DNA of 44,392 bases from an uncultured Collinsella sp. Lineage in GTDB: Bacteria > Actinomycetota > Coriobacteriia > Coriobacteriales > Coriobacteriaceae. The stretch lies in NCBI GenBank assembly GCA_900542635.1, contig UQOJ01000013.1, forward strand, positions 1 to 44,392, given 5' to 3'. The notes below the pieces were generated by a model, which saw nothing but the letters and a program-made list of their open reading frames with translations, was not told where the DNA came from and made no database searches. This document shows, in pieces, positions 31,850 to 39,662 of the stretch. Position numbers and translations under genes: made by a program. The stretch's first letter is position 1. Every line of letters begins with the position of its first letter.

Positions 31850-32469
31850 TGATTTCCCAGCTCCACGGAACGCTTGTCGAGTCCACGATGAGCTCTGCTG
31901 TCGTCGATGTGTCGGGCGTTGGCTTTGAGCTCGGCATCTCGGGCAGCACTGCGGCCACGTTGCCGACGCCCGGCGGCGAGGTCCGCCTCTACACGCGTAT
32001 GCAGGTGCGCGAGGACGCCATGACACTTTTCGGTTTTTCCTCAAAGGATGAGCGCACGATGTTCGACCGACTCGTGTCCGTTTCGGGCGTTGGCCCGCGC
32101 CTGGCGCTCGCCGTGCTTTCCACCTATACCGTGGGGCAGCTGTATTCGCTGGTGATGGCCGAGGACGACAAGGGCATGGCCAAGGTACCCGGTGTGGGCA
32201 AAAAGACAGCTCAGCGCCTGATCCTGGAACTCAAGAGCACCTTTGCCAAGGATAAGGGCTTTGTGCCGGTCGACGTGATTCCCGGACAGGTTGCGATGCC
32301 CGTGCCCGCTGCCGCTCCCTCGGCGATCGATGATGCCCGTGCGGCACTCCTTTCCATGGGCTTTAGCCCGCAGGAGACCGATGTTGCCCTGAGCGGGTAT
32401 GATGGGCAGAATATGCGTGTCGAGGATCTGCTCGGCGCGGCGCTTAAGCGACTCGGAATGGATGCGTGA
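31849..32469 (+). CDS. ruvA: Holliday junction DNA helicase subunit RuvA
   Basis: This 206-residue protein forms the tetramer that grips the junction and guides the RuvB motors. The N-terminal OB fold (MISQLHGTLVESTMSSAVVDVSG, too short to bind alone) is followed by two helix-hairpin-helix motifs (VSGVGPRLALAVL and VPGVGKKTAQRLI) and the mobile C-terminal domain that touches RuvB (ALLSMGFSPQETDVAL). Length is normal. GAGGAACC precedes the ATG at the end of ruvC, and its own stop overlaps the ruvB start. Confidence 0.96.
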   Translation: MISQLHGTLVESTMSSAVVDVSGVGFELGISGSTAATLPTPGGEVRLYTRMQVREDAMTLFGFSSKDERTMFDRLVSVSGVGPRLALAVLSTYTVGQLYSLVMAEDDKGMAKVPGVGKKTAQRLILELKSTFAKDKGFVPVDVIPGQVAMPVPAAAPSAIDDARAALLSMGFSPQETDVALSGYDGQNMRVEDLLGAALKRLGMDA

Positions 32470-33536
32470 TGTGGGAAGCCGATGACTCTCAGGACCTGTG
32501 GGCGACGCCCGGCAACTCGCCGGCGGCATCCATGGCGCACGGCGAGCGCATGGTGGGCTCGGAGCTGACGGCCGAGGACCTCGATGTCGACCGCACTTTG
32601 CGCCCCCAGCGCCTGGACGACTACTGCGGCCAGGAGCATATCAAGCAGAGCCTGCGCGTGTTGATCGAAGCGGCGCAGAGCCGTGGCGAGACGCTCGACC
32701 ACGTGATTTTCTCGGGTCCTCCGGGCCTGGGCAAGACCACGCTGGCCACCGTTATCGCCAACGAGCTGGGCGCTCAGATCAAGACCACGAGCGGCCCTGC
32801 CATTGCGCGCACGGGCGACCTGGCGGCCATCCTTACTAACTTGCAGCCGGGTGATGTGCTGTTTATCGACGAGATCCACCGCCTCAACCGTTCGGTCGAG
32901 GAGGTCCTGTACCCCGCGATGGAGGACTTTGCCCTCGATATCGTGATTGGCAAGGGTCCGGCAGCGCGCTCGATTCGCCTGGATATTCCCAAGTTTACGC
33001 TGGTAGCGGCAACGACCCGCTCAGGCATGTTGACCGGCCCGTTGCGCGACCGCTTTGGCATTTCATATCGCCTGGATTACTACACGGTCGAGGAGCTCGC
33101 GCAGATTGTGACGCGCTCGGCGACTATCTTGGGCGTGACGATTGACCATCCCAGTGCACTCGAGATCGGCTCGCGCTCGCGTGGCACGCCGCGCCTTGCC
33201 AACCGTCTGCTCAAGCGCGTGCGCGACTATGCGCAAGTGCGCGGTAGCGGCCCCATCGAGCTCGATATTTGCCGTCAGGCGCTCGAGTTCTTCGAGATCG
33301 ACGAGCTTGGCTTGGACTGGATGGACATTCGCATTTTGGAGACGCTCGCTAAGACGTTCTCCGGTCGCGCCGTGGGCTTGACCACGCTTGCCAGCGCGGT
33401 AGGCGAGGACCCGGGCACGCTCGAGGATGTCTACGAGCCGTATCTGCTGCAGTGCGGATTGATGATCCGAACGCCGCAGGGTCGTCAGGCGACCCTTCGC
33501 ACCTTTGAGCACCTGGGGATTGAACCTACCGTTTAG
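32469..33536 (+). CDS. ruvB: Holliday junction branch migration ATPase RuvB
   Basis: This 355-residue AAA+ motor drives branch migration as a hexamer. It has Walker A GPPGLGKTT (K89), Walker B FIDEIHRLNR, the sensor region TTRSGMLTGPLRDRFG and the C-terminal winged helix (GLTTLASAVGEDPGTLEDVYEP, then RTPQGRQAT). The ATG at 32469 overlaps the ruvA stop as TGATG; a GTG one codon earlier is an alternative. The N-terminal ~40 residues before the family core are longer than in many RuvB proteins. It is the last gene of the operon; no clear terminator was seen after it. Confidence 0.97.
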   Translation: MWEADDSQDLWATPGNSPAASMAHGERMVGSELTAEDLDVDRTLRPQRLDDYCGQEHIKQSLRVLIEAAQSRGETLDHVIFSGPPGLGKTTLATVIANELGAQIKTTSGPAIARTGDLAAILTNLQPGDVLFIDEIHRLNRSVEEVLYPAMEDFALDIVIGKGPAARSIRLDIPKFTLVAATTRSGMLTGPLRDRFGISYRLDYYTVEELAQIVTRSATILGVTIDHPSALEIGSRSRGTPRLANRLLKRVRDYAQVRGSGPIELDICRQALEFFEIDELGLDWMDIRILETLAKTFSGRAVGLTTLASAVGEDPGTLEDVYEPYLLQCGLMIRTPQGRQATLRTFEHLGIEPTV

Positions 33537-33612
33537 GGCGCTATGTTTTGGCGGGCTGTTGGACTATCGCTGGGCATCGGGTAAACATATCGCCATTCAT
33601 CGGTTACGGGTG

Positions 33613-33640
33613 TTTTACAATTGCGCGCCCGTGCTATGCT
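33613..33640 (+). promoter_or_regulatory. Probable fhs promoter
   Basis: TTTTAC (33613-33618) and TATGCT (33635-33640) are spaced by 16 bases, 41 bases before the fhs start. I looked for a tetrahydrofolate riboswitch in 33537-33680 and did not recognise one. Confidence 0.45.
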
Positions 33641-33680
33641 GAATTGGTCTTTTTCTCATTCGGTAACGAAAGGACCGCCC

Positions 33681-35348
33681 ATGCCTACTGACATCGAAAT
33701 CGCACGTTCCGTCACGCCGCTGCCCATTACCGAGGTGGCTAAGAACGCCGGCGTCGACGTAAAGCACCTGATTCCGTACGGCTTCGACAAGGCTAAGGTT
33801 GACTATTCACTGCTCAACGAGCCGACCGATCACCAGGCCAAGCTCGTCCTCGTAACCGCTATCAACCCAACGCCTGCGGGCGAGGGCAAGACCACCACGA
33901 CCATCGGTCTGGCCGACGGCCTGCGTCGTCGCGGCGTCAAGAGTGCCGTGGCCCTGCGCGAGCCTTCGCTCGGCCCCGTCTTTGGCGTTAAGGGCGGTGC
34001 TGCCGGCGGCGGCTGGGCTCAGGTCATCCCCATGGAGGATATCAACCTGCACTTTACCGGTGACTTCCATGCCATCGGTGCTGCCAACAACCTGCTGGCC
34101 GCCATGCTCGACAACCATATTCAGCAGGGCAACCAGCTTGGTATTGACGTTAAGCGCATCACTTGGAAGCGCGTCGTCGATATGAACGATCGTCAGCTGC
34201 GCCACGTTATCGACGGCATTGGCGGTAAGGCCCAGGGCGTGCCGCGCGAGGACGGCTTCGATATCACCGTCGCCTCCGAGGTCATGGCAATCCTGTGCCT
34301 GTCTACGAGCATCAGCGACCTCAAGGAACGCTTGGGTGAGATTGTCGTCGGCTACAGCTTTGCCGGCGAGCCCGTCCGTGCCCGCGACCTTAAGGCCCAG
34401 GGTGCCATGGCCGCGTTGCTTAAGGACGCACTCAAGCCCAACCTGGTGCAAACGCTCGAGGGCACGCCCGCGTTTGTCCACGGCGGTCCCTTCGCCAACA
34501 TCGCCCACGGCTGCAACTCTATCATGGCCACGCGTATGGCGATGCGCTTTGGCGATGTCGCCATTACCGAGGCCGGCTTCGGCGCCGATCTGGGCGCCGA
34601 GAAGTTCCTCGACATCAAGTGCCGCATGACGGGCGTTCGCCCCAGCGCTGTCGTGGTCGTCGCGACCGCTCGTGCGCTGAAGTACAACGGTGGCGTCGCC
34701 AAGGCCGACCTCAACGAGGAGAACCTCGAGGCACTCAAGGCTGGCATGCCCAACCTGCTGCGTCACGTCGACAACATCCAGAACGTTTATGGTCTGCCCT
34801 GTGTGGTCGCCATCAACCGCTTCCCGACGGACACCGAGGCCGAGCTTGCGCTCATCGAGTCCGAGTGCCAGAAGCTCGGCGTCAACGTTAAGCTTTCCGA
34901 GGTCTGGGCCAAGGGCGGTGAGGGCGCGCTCGACCTGGCCGATGAGGTCATGCGTCTGATTGAGCAGCCGAGCGAGCTCAAGTTTGCCTATGAGGACGGC
35001 GCTGATGTCGCTGATGCCCTCGAGGCCGTTGCCACCAAGGTCTACCGCGCCGACGGCGTTGACTTTACGCCGGCCGCCAAGCGCCAGCTCGCCGAGCTGC
35101 GCGAGAATGGCTTTGGCAACCTGCCGGTGTGCGTCGCCAAGACGCAGTACAGCTTTAGCGACAACGCCAAGGCCCTGGGCGCTCCCGAGAACTTCCGCAT
35201 CACCGTGCGTGAGCTCAAGGTTTCTGCCGGCGCCCACTTTGTGGTCGCGCTGACCGGCAGTGTTCTGACCATGCCGGGTCTGCCCAAGGTGCCCGCGGCC
35301 GAAAACATCGACGTCGACAACGACGGCAACATCACCGGCCTGTTCTAA
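33681..35348 (+). CDS. fhs: Formate-tetrahydrofolate ligase
   Basis: This 555-residue cytoplasmic enzyme joins formate to tetrahydrofolate with ATP to give 10-formyl-THF, feeding purine, formyl-methionine and, in some anaerobes, acetate pathways. The P-loop [11 protein letters not shown] is at 64-74. Other family blocks are [36 protein letters not shown] and [23 protein letters not shown]-like text ([18 protein letters not shown]). Length is normal. GAAAGGA lies 6 bases before the ATG; a longer reading from 33621 runs through the promoter. Strong codon bias suggests high expression. A perfect terminator follows. Confidence 0.97.
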   Translation: [555 protein letters not shown]

Positions 35349-35373
35349 ACCTGCTGTCCATAGCTGCTAGCCC

Positions 35374-35409
35374 GCCCCGCCGCGCCCACAAGGCACGGCG
35401 GGGCTTTTT
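35374..35409 (+). terminator. Rho-independent terminator after fhs
   Basis: GCCCCGCCG (35374-35382) pairs with CGGCGGGGC (35396-35404), followed by TTTTT. The stem is nearly the same as that after fucO (6852-6878). Confidence 0.92.
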
Positions 35410-35476
35410 GATCCTTAAGCCCGCGCATGTCTTGTAGATACCGACGGGCTTTGCCCATCATAGGCTTTTGCGCGGG

Positions 35477-35482
35477 TAGAAT
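35477..35482 (+). promoter_or_regulatory. -10 element of the PASTA-like membrane protein gene
   Basis: TAGAAT, preceded by GGG, lies 51 bases before the start codon at 35528. GGAAAGGAAACG forms the ribosome site. Confidence 0.4.
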
Positions 35483-35527
35483 GCATGGATAACTTGATGC
35501 TTACAGGCGACGGAAAGGAAACGTTGC

Positions 35528-36517
35528 ATGGACCAGGATAAGACGACCGTGATGGGCGGGTACGGCTCCGCATGGGCTGGCGGTAGCGCCGATGCGACCC
35601 GTGTTGTTCCCAATCCCGGTTATGTCGACCTCGCCGCGACGCAGCCTTCTGCCGAGCCCACACGAGTTATGGGCTATGGCGACGCGGCGCAGGACCCTTA
35701 CGCTGCATCTTCGCAAAGCCCCTATGGCAACGCGGCGGCAGACCCGTTTGATTACGCGCCGCAGGATTCTTATGCCGCCTCGACGCCGAATCCCTATGAT
35801 GACCTGCCGCAGAATCCCATTCCGCAGCCTCAGCAGACGACGTATATGCCTCGCACGGCGCAACCTCGCTACGAGTCGCGCGAGCCGTATCGCGAGTACC
35901 CCAAGTCGATTCCGCAATATGGCGAGGACGAGGAGAAGAAGCCGTCGCGTTCGTCGAGCGTGATCAAGAAGATCCTCATCGTGCTGGCGATCTTCTTTGC
36001 GCTGTCGGTTGTGTTTGCCATCGTGTCGGGCATGCTCAACAAGCGAGGGAGTTCAACGGCCGATACCACTGCCGAACAAACCGAGTCCGCCTCGTCTAGC
36101 ACCGTCGATCTGAGCGATATCCCGGGGCAGTACTGGTCCAACGCCAAGAAGCTCCTCAAGTCGCGCGGAGCCGACCTTTCGAACGCCGTAGTCCTGACCG
36201 ATGATGGCTCAACGCCCGTCATCGATGCCAACTGGGTCGTTACTTCTGCCTACTATAACGACAGCGGCAACCTCGAAATCCAGCTCACGCATAAGAACAG
36301 CTCGGGCAACTCGTCCGACGGCCAAAGCGGTACCGACAGCTCGAGCTCCAATACGCTGGAGGACTTGAGCAACAAGGCACAGGAGTTGGGAGGCAAGGCG
36401 CAAGAGCTGGGCGACACGGCACAAAACCTGGGCGATACCGCGCAGAACTTGGGCGGCTTGGCGACGGATGCCTGGAACGCCCTGCAAAACGGCATCTCGG
36501 GCGCGCAGGGAAACTAG
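35528..36517 (+). CDS. Membrane protein with TxV phospho-site-like motifs and PASTA-like domain
   Basis: This 329-residue protein has no family I can name with certainty. Residues 1-145 are a disordered, Pro/Gln/Tyr-rich cytoplasmic part. It carries three copies of [DE]-x-T-[TR]-V-[MV], with Thr at 6, 24 and 45, like the threonine sites that PknB-type kinases modify on FHA-domain partners. Repeats of the type PYxxAAxxP follow. One membrane helix lies at about 146-169. Outside, residues 195-257 (IPGQYWSNAKKLLKSRGA ... WVVTSAYYNDSGNLEIQL) resemble a PASTA domain, the sensor module of such kinases. A Ser/Asn-rich linker and a heptad repeat follow. A part in Ser/Thr-kinase envelope signalling is inferred. 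It converges on the cation-efflux gene with 12 bases between. Confidence 0.85.
   Translation: MDQDKTTVMGGYGSAWAGGSADATRVVPNPGYVDLAATQPSAEPTRVMGYGDAAQDPYAASSQSPYGNAAADPFDYAPQDSYAASTPNPYDDLPQNPIPQPQQTTYMPRTAQPRYESREPYREYPKSIPQYGEDEEKKPSRSSSVIKKILIVLAIFFALSVVFAIVSGMLNKRGSSTADTTAEQTESASSSTVDLSDIPGQYWSNAKKLLKSRGADLSNAVVLTDDGSTPVIDANWVVTSAYYNDSGNLEIQLTHKNSSGNSSDGQSGTDSSSSNTLEDLSNKAQELGGKAQELGDTAQNLGDTAQNLGGLATDAWNALQNGISGAQGN
36371..36454 (+). repeat. Four tandem 21-bp units (heptads) in coding sequence
   Basis: Four 21-base units encode the heptads NKAQELG, GKAQELG, DTAQNLG and DTAQNLG (residues 282-309 of the membrane protein), with a looser fifth unit after them. Ala and Leu recur with a 7-residue period, so an amphipathic helix or short coiled coil is likely. 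Such tandem units can vary in number between strains. Confidence 0.8.
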
Positions 36518-36529
36518 CTGTTAAGCAGG

Positions 36530-37711
36530 CTACAACTGCTCGGCCGGACGCTCGGGCGAGCTAAAGCCCGAGTCAAACGTGACGACGCACGCGGCGTCGG
36601 GCCGGCGCTTGTGCACGATGCGCGTGACGAGTTCCAGCAGCTTCTCGTCGGAAATGTCAAAGCCGTCGGGGCGCACCAGGTCAAACGAAACGAAGCCGTC
36701 GTACTCGTGCAGATCGTGGATGGAGAGCGCGGGATCGATTTGCGCCACGCCGCGCTTGACCCAGCTGTGCAGGTCGTTGGCGTCGGTGGCGATGGGGTCG
36801 CAGTGCAGCGTGATGCCGATGCCCATCTGGCGCTTGATGTCGTGTTCGATGGTATCCAGGATCTCGTGGTGCTCAAAGGCATCGCCCTCGCCGGGCATCT
36901 CCACGTGCGCGCTGGCAAATTGCCGACCGGGGCCATAGTCGTGCACCATCAGGTCGTGCGTGCCTAGGACCTGCGGATACGACATGATCTTGTCACGGAT
37001 TGCCTGGACGAGCTTGGGATCAGGCGCTTGCCCCAACAGCGGGCTGATGGCGTCGCGCACCAGGCCCATACCGCTGACGCAGATAAAGATGCCCACGCCC
37101 AGGCCTGCCCAGCCATCGAGGTCAAAGCCGGTCGTCTGCGAAATAAGCGCCGCCACCAGGACCGAGCCCGAGGCGATGACATCGTTTTTGGAGTCCTGCG
37201 CCGTGGCGATGAGCGTCTCTGAATCGATGCGGTTACCCAGCGTGCGGTTGAATGCCGCCATCCAGAGCTTGACGAGCATGGATGCAATCAATGCCGCCAT
37301 GGAGGCTAACGTGTAGGAAGTGGGGGAGGGCTTGATGATTTTGGCGGCAGACTCGAGCACCAGGTTGATACCAACGGCGCAGACCAGAACAGCGACGAAC
37401 AAGCCGGCAAGGTACTCGTAGCGGCCGTGGCCATAGGGGTGGCCTTCGTCTGCCGGGCGGCTGGCAAGGCGGAATCCGAGCAGGCTCACAATGTTGCTCG
37501 ACGCATCGGAGAGGTTGTTGAAGGCATCGGCGATAAGCGATACGGAACCGGCGAGCAGGCCCGCGATACCCTTGGCGAGGCATAGCGTGATGTTGAGACC
37601 GATGCAGATAAGGCTCGCGGTAAAGCCGGCACGGGTGCGGCAGGAGGTATCGACCGGCTCGCTTTCGCTGCCGGGAACAAGCGTATGTACCAGCCGATTT
37701 ACAAATAGCAT
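36530..37711 (-). CDS. Cation diffusion facilitator (CDF) metal exporter
   Basis: This 393-residue membrane protein exports a divalent metal (Zn, Mn, Fe or Co) in exchange for protons. It has six hydrophobic segments, the metal-site signature in helix 2 (LIADAFNNLSDASSN, D62 to D69), the loop GHPYGHGRYEYLA, the helix 5 motif DSKNDVIASG, and a C-terminal cytoplasmic domain with His (AHVEMPGEGDAFEHHEI). The C-terminal part is longer than usual, with a second possible domain after ITLHCDP. DAFNN, with Asn at the second helix-2 site, is unlike zinc-specific HxxxD members; manganese is possible. The start at 37711 is chosen because GTGAGGAC lies just before it; longer readings cross the promoter gap. 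Confidence 0.92.
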   Translation of the reverse strand: MLFVNRLVHTLVPGSESEPVDTSCRTRAGFTASLICIGLNITLCLAKGIAGLLAGSVSLIADAFNNLSDASSNIVSLLGFRLASRPADEGHPYGHGRYEYLAGLFVAVLVCAVGINLVLESAAKIIKPSPTSYTLASMAALIASMLVKLWMAAFNRTLGNRIDSETLIATAQDSKNDVIASGSVLVAALISQTTGFDLDGWAGLGVGIFICVSGMGLVRDAISPLLGQAPDPKLVQAIRDKIMSYPQVLGTHDLMVHDYGPGRQFASAHVEMPGEGDAFEHHEILDTIEHDIKRQMGIGITLHCDPIATDANDLHSWVKRGVAQIDPALSIHDLHEYDGFVSFDLVRPDGFDISDEKLLELVTRIVHKRRPDAACVVTFDSGFSSPERPAEQL

Positions 37712-37929
37712 AGCGGTCGTCCTCACAATCATGTTTAAGGGGATAGTGTAGCTCGCACAGGGGCGCCGTGCACCGATGCTCAGAAAATGCAGCAATGGTC
37801 TGCCGGCACTAACGAGCGAGCCTTCACGTCTGCCTGGGTGGTCCATTTTGGGCCACATGGGTATGGGCATGTGCCTGTTTGCTCGACATACTTAAGGTCG
37901 ACAGCCCCTGTGCAAAGGAGGACGTTTCC

Positions 37930-39267
37930 ATGGACGAGATGTTTGCCATTAAATGCCAAAACTGCGGCGGCCCTATGTACTCGAACCAGGCTAAGCGCAG
38001 CTTTGAGTGTGCCTATTGCGGAACGGTCATCCCGTGGCAGGCGGATGCCGGGGAGCCCAAGAGCGCTTTGGGCATTCGTCATACGCCGTTGACGGTGGTG
38101 GATGGACTGCTCAAGCTCACGCATGTGTCGCAACTCGAGCGCCCGGAGGACCCGGACTGGTATTTCTTCAATTCGCACTGGCGCAATCAGTCGGTCCTGG
38201 AACATCTGCTGTGGGAGGATCGCGGCACGGCGCAGGAGTTTCAAGAGGCCACGCATGTGAGCATTCCTTGCCCCTTCTGCGGAGCGTCTTTTGAGGGCGA
38301 GTCAACGCAGCGTGTGTTTGAGTGCCCGTCCTGCGGCAACAAGATCGGCATTGCCGACCTGCTCAAGCCGGGGACGTTTAGCAAGCGTCTGACCATGGGC
38401 GTGGGTGCGGAGTATGTGCCGGATCAGGGTATTCCCTGCGAAATCTCGCCGCAGCAGGCACGTGCCAACGCGCTGCAGCTGGTGCGCCAGTACCCGGATG
38501 CCTTTGCCGGGCACGACGTGGAAGATGCGATCCAAAACGACATGATGCTCTTCTATTTCCCCATGGCGCTGGCGGACCTGCGCATGATGGCGAGCTTCCC
38601 GGGCAAGGGCCTGAGCAAGGAAACCTTGGTGTACTACGAGGTGCTCGACTGGGCATACCCCAGGGCAAACTACCTGGACGTTCGCCTCATGGGCATTTTG
38701 GAGCCGTGGGACTTTGCCAAGGTCGGTCCGTTCGATCCCGCCATGCAGGAAGGCGACTTCCGCGTCGTCTCCGTCGATGCATCTACCAAGGACCAGGTGG
38801 TCATTGATAAGTTGGCGCTCGACGTTGCGGGCAACGATGCCGAGGCCGTACTGGGGCTCAATAAAAAGAGCATCCGAACCTGGGCGCGCAAGGCCCGCAA
38901 GCATAAGGATGGCCTGGTGATGGTGCCGGTCTACTTTGTCGATCGTCCGGCGACGGACAGCCGCGATGGCGAGCAGGTGCGCATTGCCGTAAACGGACAG
39001 ACGGGCCGCGCGGCCGCGGTGGTGTTTAGTGACAAGCGCGAAACACACGTCGTGGCGCCGCTCAATCCGAGCCTGCATCTGTCCGGTGAGAGCACCGTGC
39101 ATGCCACGCCCATCGAGGTCAAATACGTTAAGTCGCCGTTTCTGTACCAGATCGTGCGCCGTGGAGGCGGCGAGCAACCGCGCCAGGTTGCAGCGGTTGC
39201 CGAGGGTTCCTACCGAGAAGAAAAGCCCAAACGCAAGGGCTTGCTCGCTGCGATCTTTGGGAAGTAG
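37930..39267 (+). CDS. Double zinc-ribbon protein of unknown function
   Basis: This 445-residue protein has two TFIIB-like zinc ribbons: CQNCGGPMYSNQ..FECAYCG at about 9-31 and CPFCGASFEG..FECPSCG at about 115-137. Each has two CxxC knuckles. The rest is a mixed alpha/beta region with no family I recognise, ending in a basic tail (KPKRKGLLAAIFGK) that could lie against the membrane. There is no signal peptide or transmembrane helix. AAAGGAGG lies 8 bases before the ATG at 37930, which decides against a start at 37879. It is divergent from the metal exporter across 218 bases; a metal link is possible but unsupported beyond position. Confidence 0.88.
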   Translation: MDEMFAIKCQNCGGPMYSNQAKRSFECAYCGTVIPWQADAGEPKSALGIRHTPLTVVDGLLKLTHVSQLERPEDPDWYFFNSHWRNQSVLEHLLWEDRGTAQEFQEATHVSIPCPFCGASFEGESTQRVFECPSCGNKIGIADLLKPGTFSKRLTMGVGAEYVPDQGIPCEISPQQARANALQLVRQYPDAFAGHDVEDAIQNDMMLFYFPMALADLRMMASFPGKGLSKETLVYYEVLDWAYPRANYLDVRLMGILEPWDFAKVGPFDPAMQEGDFRVVSVDASTKDQVVIDKLALDVAGNDAEAVLGLNKKSIRTWARKARKHKDGLVMVPVYFVDRPATDSRDGEQVRIAVNGQTGRAAAVVFSDKRETHVVAPLNPSLHLSGESTVHATPIEVKYVKSPFLYQIVRRGGGEQPRQVAAVAEGSYREEKPKRKGLLAAIFGK

Positions 39268-39347
39268 GGAAGCGCAGCACGGGACGGCTCGCAGGCATGG
39301 GGGCTGCCATCCGGTAGTTTGGCAGGGGGTAGATGTAAATAAACGGT

Positions 39348-39484
39348 GGACCGGCTGCAAAAGGGCCGCCTCGCTGGGCAAGATCAGGTTGTGCCACGGA
39401 ACCCGCTCCTCAGTTAGTCACACTTCGGAAGCGCGGGCAACGCAGGTGCAAGTGTCTTGAGGGCCGGCTGCAACCGGTCCTTTT
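39348..39484 (+). ncRNA. Candidate structured non-coding RNA with closing stem and terminator
   Basis: In the 395-base gap 39268-39662, GGACCGGCTGCA (39348-39359) pairs with TGCAACCGGTCC (39469-39480) at 11 of 12 positions. TTTTC follows. The 3' arm can instead form a short terminator: GGGCCGG (39461-39467) with CCGGTCC (39474-39480). Inside are further pairings: CCCGC with GCGGG (about 39402-39406 and 39433-39437), and ACACTT with AAGTGT (about 39420-39425 and 39450-39455), which cross and could make a pseudoknot. AT-rich TAGATGTAAATA lies just upstream. Length and closing stem recall 6S RNA, but I cannot assign it. I checked for SRP RNA, tmRNA and T-box signatures and did not find them. Confidence 0.4.
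39461..39484 (+). terminator. Terminator-like hairpin at end of candidate RNA
   Basis: GGGCCGG (39461-39467) pairs with CCGGTCC (39474-39480) around CTGCAA with one G-T pair; TTTT follows. It may end the zinc-ribbon gene transcript or the candidate RNA. Confidence 0.6.
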
Positions 39485-39507
39485 CTGTGGCAGCCAATGG
39501 GCCCACA

Positions 39508-39662
39508 TCAGACGAAGGCCGCGTCTTTGCCTGTCAGGTCACGCTCGCCAGCCACAGCTAGAATGTCGTTGCCGGCGTCCATGACCGGTATTGTTTTGTA
39601 GCGTGCATCGCAACCGCGAGTGCGCCTGCGACGGCTGCGGTGGTTTCGGTCGCAACGTGCTG
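39508..39662 (-). pseudogene. Possible gene remnant directly after the DUF1016 gene
   Basis: On the minus strand, the frame continues past the DUF1016 stop as HVATETTAAVAGALAVAMHA. After a one-base shift near 39595-39605 it goes on as RYKTIPVMDAGNDILAVAGE and ends at a TGA at 39508-39510. The joined text looks protein-like but I cannot name a family. It could be the decayed end of an older gene or chance. Confidence 0.2.

Noticed and set aside
33537..33680. Tetrahydrofolate riboswitch before fhs
   Set aside because: The conserved riboswitch sequence and stems are not visible; a simple promoter explains the gap.
33807..35237. 476-codon antisense frame over fhs
   Set aside because: Mirror frame of a highly codon-biased gene; no domain features.
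39128..39397. 89-codon minus-strand frame over the zinc-ribbon gene end
   Set aside because: Overlaps a certain gene antisense and has no features.
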